A program made the position numbers and the translations under genes. Below the pieces are notes generated by a model. It worked only from the letters and a program-made list of their open reading frames with translations, was not told the DNA's origin and did no database searches. From an uncultured Gammaproteobacteria bacterium (lineage in GTDB: Bacteria > Pseudomonadota > Gammaproteobacteria > Nitrosococcales > Methylophagaceae): DNA of 10,184 bases. Positions 6,907 through 10,184 of the stretch are shown here, in pieces (the stretch's first letter is position 1; each line of letters starts with the position of its first letter). The DNA lies in NCBI GenBank assembly GCA_913058195.1, contig CAJXPP010000059.1, positions 1-10,184 on the forward strand, given 5' to 3'.

Positions 6907-7170
6907 TTACTTAGGGTTAAGCATGTTTTTTACTTCTGTGATTTTGTTTGCTGGAAAACCACCTTCTGATGCATGATCCAATATAGCTTGCTCATTTACA
7001 GCATTATATAAACAATACACTTTATCGTCTGTTACATAACTATGAACCCATTCAATTTCAGGTCCCATATCTTTTAAGATAGAACATGATTTTTCTGTAA
7101 TTCCAGCTATATCTTCTTGTGTCCAATTGCCTGCACCAGGTATCTCTCTTTCAATCATATATTTTGGCAT
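6907..7170 (-). CDS. DUF4242 family small protein (SCO4226-like)
   Basis: An 87-residue soluble protein that closely follows the DUF4242 pattern: MPKYMIEREIPGAG at the start, EKSCSILKDMGPEIEWVHSYVTDDKVYC in the middle and EGGFPANKITEV near the end. The fold is a small ferredoxin-like alpha-beta sandwich. One member, SCO4226 of Streptomyces, was described as a nickel-binding protein, but most members have no known role, so metal binding here is only a possibility; candidate ligands are His43, His66, Cys29 and Cys53. It heads a unit with the nitronate monooxygenase gene 34 bases downstream. A perfect TATAAT -10 box lies about 30 bases upstream of the ATG and a terminator from the previous unit lies beyond that, so this is the first gene of its transcript. 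Confidence 0.85.
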   Translation of the reverse strand: MPKYMIEREIPGAGNWTQEDIAGITEKSCSILKDMGPEIEWVHSYVTDDKVYCLYNAVNEQAILDHASEGGFPANKITEVKNMLNPK

Positions 7171-7197
7171 ATTAATTCTCTATATTGATAATTTAAG

Positions 7198-7226
7198 ATT
7201 ATATGTCGTTGATTTATAGTTCACTA
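7198..7226 (-). promoter_or_regulatory. Candidate promoter for the DUF4242-nitronate monooxygenase unit
   Basis: On the minus strand a perfect TATAAT (plus-strand ATTATA, 7198-7203) lies 27 bases before the DUF4242 ATG. At 17-base spacing the -35 position (7221-7226) reads TAGTGA, only 3/6 to consensus, so the promoter may be weak or regulated. The predicted leader is about 20 bases. It sits just downstream of the globin terminator, where a new transcript is expected. Confidence 0.5.
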
Positions 7227-7244
7227 TCAACAAACACCGATAGT
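7223..7244. promoter_or_regulatory. Inverted repeat over the -35 region, candidate operator
   Basis: ACTATC (7223-7228) and GATAGT (7239-7244) form a perfect 6-base inverted repeat with a 10-base spacer, so the half-site centres are 16 bases apart. One half overlaps the -35 position of the DUF4242 promoter. Six-base arms can occur by chance in A+T-rich DNA, so its position is the main support. Confidence 0.35.
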
Positions 7245-7256
7245 CTAAAACAACAA

Positions 7257-7287
7257 AACCAACGCCTATTATTCATAGACGTTGGTT
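7257..7287 (-). terminator. Rho-independent terminator ending the reductase-FadL-globin unit
   Basis: AACCAACGCCTAT (7257-7269) and ATAGACGTTGGTT (7275-7287) pair over 13 positions around a 5-base loop. The single non-Watson-Crick position (7265/7279) becomes a G-U wobble in minus-strand RNA, and the stem is followed on that strand by TTGTTGTTTT (7256-7247). It begins 20 bases after the globin stop codon. It separates the hydrocarbon-related unit from the DUF4242 unit. Confidence 0.85.
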
Positions 7288-7307
7288 CTATTAAGTCATA
7301 CTATTTA

Positions 7308-7793
7308 TTACTTAGTTAATGCATCAGTTGTCATAAAGCTGTTAACAATTGCAGGTCGTACAGACCATAGAATTGCTAGTACTTCATTTTGCTCTTGTTG
7401 TGCAACATTGTTTTTAGTCAATGCAGCCATAATGTCATCAACAGCAGCATTAAACTCCATTTCACTGATGTTCATATTGCTATGTCTTTCAGCTAAATCC
7501 ATACCAGTGTATTTAACATCGCCACCCGTTGCCATTGCAAATATTTCAAAAACACGTTCTTTGACAGTGACAGCATCACTATAAAGAAAACGCCCTTTTA
7601 CAATGGGGTTATTTGAATGATTAGTCCAGATATCTTCTACTATTGCTCTTGAGACTACTTCACCACCAATGCGTTCATAAAGCGTTGGACCTGCTGGAGC
7701 TGCCATTGCTTCTTTCTCAGCCATTACATTAACTGATGTAAATGAAGCACATACAAGGCCTACAATGGCAATACTTTTAAGTAATTTTTTCAT
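7308..7793 (-). CDS. Exported group 1 truncated haemoglobin
   Basis: A 161-residue protein with an N-terminal signal peptide (MKKLLK, hydrophobic core to about residue 22, VMA before a likely cut after 25) and a group 1 truncated globin domain from about 37 to 152. Recognisable parts are TLYERIGG (37-44), the helix B segment VEDIWTNHSNNP, FAMATGGDVKYTGMDL (85-100) and AERHSNMNISEMEF, in which His104 is the expected proximal haem ligand, then QNEVLAILW. The position that is usually Tyr B10 aligns by eye with Trp56, which would alter the distal pocket. Possible roles are oxygen binding, NO detoxification or peroxide chemistry in the periplasm; none can be chosen from sequence alone. It follows the FadL gene by 37 bases and is the last gene before a strong terminator, so it is cotranscribed with the hydrocarbon uptake and oxidation genes. 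Confidence 0.85.
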   Translation of the reverse strand: MKKLLKSIAIVGLVCASFTSVNVMAEKEAMAAPAGPTLYERIGGEVVSRAIVEDIWTNHSNNPIVKGRFLYSDAVTVKERVFEIFAMATGGDVKYTGMDLAERHSNMNISEMEFNAAVDDIMAALTKNNVAQQEQNEVLAILWSVRPAIVNSFMTTDALTK

Positions 7794-7830
7794 ATTGTTT
7801 TCTCGCTAATTATTTGTTTACAAGCTTAAC

Positions 7831-9060
7831 TTATTTAAATGCCCATGTTAGGCCTAGACCCGCTTGCCATGCACTTGCTTCAATATTTAGAGAACTAATA
7901 TCTTGATCTCTTTCAATTGTATAAGCAGCATGTACATCAACTTTAATATTTGGCATTAATTGATAACCTACACCAGCCGTAACAGTATCTTCCCAGATAG
8001 CTGCTGCATTAGTGGCTTGGAAATACTCGACCACGGCACCGGTAACAGGAAGAGGGCCAACTGGGCTACCGATTACGTCATTATTACCAATACCAATCAC
8101 GCCTGGAGATAAGTTACGTTTAATCGGATCTCTTGCATGGCTATAACCAATACGCCATTGTGCAGGACCTGTTGTTAATTGTGCACCTAAAGCAATTACT
8201 GTTTGATCTCTATAAAAATCTTTGTAGAAGTTTGCACTGCTCCAGTTTTTATGAATAACATCAGCATTTATTTGTAGATTACCGCCCATGAAACTATTAT
8301 TGGCAATACCAATAGCAAACTCTTCAGGTTGAGCTACATCATCACTCCAAAAACCACCCGAACCGTCAGAAATATAATCATCATATTCAAGTACAAGTTC
8401 AGTTTTGTAATAAGCACCGAAGCTGGTTGCACCCATATCATATTTAACACCTAAGGTGCCACGAGCACCAAAGGCATGTGTTGAAGCAGTATTTTGCGAA
8501 AGGCTAGCTTGAAAGTAACCATTACCTAGTGTGGCTGTTGCACCAAGAGATAAATTTTCTGTTAGTTTATAACCAACACCTAAATTAGCGTTAAACATGA
8601 CAAGTTCGCCAATAGGATCGCCGCCAAGTCCAGACTCTCTAAAGTCAGAACCAACACCGGACTGAACTGTTACACCCATACCGACAACTAGATTCTCACT
8701 GAATGCTTGAGTAACCGCAACTGTTGGCACTAAATAAGGGTCTGTTCTTGATTCTTTTTCAAAGCCTGCAGGAACAAAAGCATCAATAAATCCGCCTGTA
8801 TGATTCTCTTTGGCTGTGAGTGTGTGGTCAAAATATGTCGCACCAAAAGTAAAGCTAGTACCTTGATTATATTCAGTTAATGTTGCAGGGTTACCAAACA
8901 CTGCCGCAGCAGGTTCAACAGTACGAGCAACGCTAGCGCCACCCATGCCGCCTGTTGCAGGTAACAAATTATTATTTAAATCAGTACCAAACGTGCCTGA
9001 AAATGCAACTGAAGACGATGTTAGCATGCCTATTAATAGAGCTATTTTTTTCTTGTTCAT
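7831..9060 (-). CDS. FadL/TodX-family outer-membrane hydrophobic compound transporter
   Basis: A 409-residue beta-barrel protein with a signal peptide (MNKKKIALLIGML, cut likely after AFS at 21). The mature N-terminus is the glycine- and alanine-rich FadL hatch, with PATGGMGGASVA followed by the family NPA motif (FGNPATLTEYNQG, 56-68). Alternating-hydrophobic strands with aromatic girdles follow to the end (GLGLTWAFK). FadL relatives (FadL, TodX, TbuX, XylN) admit long-chain fatty acids or hydrocarbons such as toluene and xylene. The neighbouring oxygenase reductase and 69-residue membrane protein upstream point to a hydrocarbon rather than a fatty acid. The ATG has a strong AGGAGAG site. The last residue is Lys rather than the usual terminal aromatic, with Phe at the penultimate position. 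The substrate is inferred from context. Confidence 0.9.
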   Translation of the reverse strand: MNKKKIALLIGMLTSSSVAFSGTFGTDLNNNLLPATGGMGGASVARTVEPAAAVFGNPATLTEYNQGTSFTFGATYFDHTLTAKENHTGGFIDAFVPAGFEKESRTDPYLVPTVAVTQAFSENLVVGMGVTVQSGVGSDFRESGLGGDPIGELVMFNANLGVGYKLTENLSLGATATLGNGYFQASLSQNTASTHAFGARGTLGVKYDMGATSFGAYYKTELVLEYDDYISDGSGGFWSDDVAQPEEFAIGIANNSFMGGNLQINADVIHKNWSSANFYKDFYRDQTVIALGAQLTTGPAQWRIGYSHARDPIKRNLSPGVIGIGNNDVIGSPVGPLPVTGAVVEYFQATNAAAIWEDTVTAGVGYQLMPNIKVDVHAAYTIERDQDISSLNIEASAWQAGLGLTWAFK

Positions 9061-9074
9061 GTTCTCTCCTAATA

Positions 9075-9100
9075 AATTACTTTAATGTTTATAAGTAATT
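9075..9100. repeat. Inverted repeat just upstream of the FadL ribosome-binding site
   Basis: AATTACTT and AAGTAATT form a perfect 8-base inverted repeat with a 10-base loop in the 50-base gap between the small membrane protein gene and the FadL gene. In minus-strand RNA it is an A-U-rich, weak hairpin ending shortly before the AGGAGAG site. It could modulate mRNA processing or translation, or be chance in A+T-rich DNA. Confidence 0.3.
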
Positions 9101-9110
9101 AAAATTTATT

Positions 9111-9320
9111 TTAATTCATCCACTGAAAGGGTTTTTCACCAGCAACTTTGAAGTAAATAGACATATTAACTATATGCGTTATTAATAAAGCTGCACCAAT
9201 TCCCACAGCCCATAGTGGTTGGCGAAAATTCTCATTCAAATGTGCGCCGATGTCATACAAACCATATCCGACGATTCCAGTCCATATAGCCATTACGATT
9301 AATGCTTTAAATGAAGCCAT
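9111..9320 (-). CDS. Small two-helix inner-membrane protein of unknown function
   Basis: A 69-residue protein starting MASFKALIVM. Two hydrophobic helices are clear: about 4-23 (ALIVMAIWTGIVGYGLY) and 35-58 (PLWAVGIGAALLITHIVNMSIYF). The short connecting loop reads DIGAHLNENFRQ, and the tail after helix two is positively charged (KVAGEKPFQWMN), suggesting both ends in the cytoplasm. I chose the ATG at 9320 rather than an in-frame ATG at 9335, because a GGGAGAG site lies 6 bases before the former and nothing usable precedes the latter; the longer form would be 74 residues. It lies between the oxygenase reductase (37 bases upstream) and the FadL gene (50 bases downstream), so it probably serves the same hydrocarbon pathway, perhaps as an accessory or uptake protein. 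I do not recognise the family. Confidence 0.75.
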   Translation of the reverse strand: MASFKALIVMAIWTGIVGYGLYDIGAHLNENFRQPLWAVGIGAALLITHIVNMSIYFKVAGEKPFQWMN

Positions 9321-9357
9321 TTCTTTCTCTCCCATACTAATTATTTATTGATTTAAT

Positions 9358-10184
9358 TTATGCACTTGTAATTGGATGTGTATTACTCTTATCCAGAAAT
9401 TTATCAAAGAAAATCTCATCATTACTTATGCCGTTCTTTTCAAAAATATCTATTGCTGCATCTATCATTCCAGGTGGTCCACATAGATATGCTTGTCCGG
9501 AAAGTACAATACCTTCCTCGACAATATAATCTATGCAAGATCCTCTTGCCCCTTTCCATGAGCTATCTTCTGCTTCCATGGAAAGGCAAGGAATATAGAC
9601 AAATTTTCCTAGCTCATTTTTTTCCCAATCAGCTGCTAATTGATTGATCAAATCACCACAATAGAGATCAGCTTCTGTTCTAGCTCCGAACAGAAAACGA
9701 ACATCTCGTTTAACTCCTGATTCTAATGCTTGTTGTAAAACACTGATGATAGCGCTCATGCCACTACCACCTGCTACACATGTCATTGGTACTGATTCTT
9801 CTTTTAAACCAAATAGACCATATGGTCCTGACATTGTTAAAGACTGGCCAGTTCGCTCTTCTGCAAACAACCATTCAGTAAATTCGCCACCAGGTACTTT
9901 TCTGATATAAAATTTAAATTGGTTTTGATTTAGATGTGGCGCTGTTGCAAATGAATAGTTTCTACCATCTTGTAATTCTGGCAATTTTAGATCAGCGTAT
10001 TGACCCGCATTGAACAGACTTACACCTTTAGGTAACTCATTTGCATCAATTTCAAGGATGACCTCTTTAATATCATGAGTGAGATCATTTATTTGTGTAA
10101 TGACAGCGTCCGATTCCCAATGACTTTGCTTTTGACTATCGTCAAGCAATTCAACTTCGATCGATGTATCAGATCTTAATCTGT
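9358..10184 (-). CDS. Oxygenase reductase component, FAD/NAD(P)H module (5'-truncated by window edge)
   Basis: The visible 274 residues form a ferredoxin-reductase module like those of MmoC, DmpP or XylA. Counting from the TTG at 10149, the FAD-binding domain has GRNYSFATAP (62-71) and GPYGLFGL (108-115), the NAD(P)-binding domain has AGGSGMSAI (126-134), and the end has YLCGPPGMIDAA (221-232) and FFDKFLDK (247-254). It would pass electrons from NAD(P)H to a hydroxylase. The TTG is not the real start: the frame stays open for 11 more codons to the edge (RLRSDTSIEVE), which resembles the linker that follows an N-terminal plant-type [2Fe-2S] ferredoxin domain. That domain is expected beyond 10184. 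It is followed by the membrane protein, FadL and globin genes. Resemblance to the MmoC and XylA types is mixed, so the substrate (alkane or aromatic) is undecided. Confidence 0.9.
   Translation of the reverse strand, partial: RLRSDTSIEVELLDDSQKQSHWESDAVITQINDLTHDIKEVILEIDANELPKGVSLFNAGQYADLKLPELQDGRNYSFATAPHLNQNQFKFYIRKVPGGEFTEWLFAEERTGQSLTMSGPYGLFGLKEESVPMTCVAGGSGMSAIISVLQQALESGVKRDVRFLFGARTEADLYCGDLINQLAADWEKNELGKFVYIPCLSMEAEDSSWKGARGSCIDYIVEEGIVLSGQAYLCGPPGMIDAAIDIFEKNGISNDEIFFDKFLDKSNTHPITSA

Noticed and set aside
7282..7584. A plus-strand open frame starting inside the globin terminator
   Set aside because: It overlaps the terminator stem and the antisense of the globin domain and shows no coding features.
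7308..7793. Cys15 of the globin leader as a lipoprotein lipobox
   Set aside because: The residues before it (G-L-V) do not fit the lipobox pattern and a better signal peptidase I site (VMA) follows at residue 25.
9372..9647. A plus-strand open frame opposite the reductase
   Set aside because: It is antisense to the NAD-binding domain of a clearly real gene and has no start signals.

Overview
The window is an A+T-rich stretch, most likely from a sulfur-oxidising gammaproteobacterium that also oxidises a hydrocarbon. This rests on a Sox cluster that includes SoxCD, a FadL-family outer-membrane protein (so a Gram-negative envelope), Shine-Dalgarno-led genes and Rossmann/FAD reductase sequence of the monooxygenase type. 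No rRNA or single-lineage marker is present, so a genus cannot be fixed. A hydrocarbon-degrading, thiosulfate-oxidising lineage such as Cycloclasticus-like Thiotrichales is a guess only. The first 26 bases are not genomic. They are the end of an Illumina Nextera Read-2 adapter with the Tn5 mosaic end, so genomic sequence starts at base 27 and the left edge is an assembly end.

Layout. All genes lie on the minus strand except soxH. Reading along minus-strand transcription from right to left: (1) bases 10184-7308 hold a hydrocarbon-oxidation tail: a 5'-truncated FAD/NAD(P)H reductase of an oxygenase, a 69-residue two-helix membrane protein, a FadL-type outer-membrane channel and an exported truncated haemoglobin, closed by a strong rho-independent terminator at 7257-7287. 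(2) Bases 7170-4498 hold a DUF4242 protein, a class I nitronate monooxygenase and, after a 122-base gap, a 396-residue protein with a degenerate methyltransferase-like C-terminal half and an unrecognised N-terminal half. (3) soxH (plus strand, 3402-4382) converges on unit 2, with two hairpins between them. (4) Divergent from soxH, the minus-strand run soxC-soxD-soxX-soxY-soxZ leads off the left edge, where soxZ is cut by the adapter after 25 codons.

How it works together. SoxYZ carries the sulfur substrate on the Cys of its C-terminal GGCGG arm. SoxX, with SoxA (expected but not visible), loads it. SoxCD oxidises the carrier-bound sulfane sulfur in the periplasm. The presence of SoxCD predicts complete oxidation of thiosulfate to sulfate rather than sulfur-globule storage. 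SoxH is an exported metallo-hydrolase commonly found with sox genes. The right-hand unit looks like the distal end of a monooxygenase operon: FadL would admit a hydrophobic substrate, the reductase would feed electrons to a hydroxylase encoded beyond base 10184, and an exported haemoglobin rides along. No gene-free stretch exceeds about 140 bases. No tRNA, rRNA, CRISPR or insertion sequence was seen.
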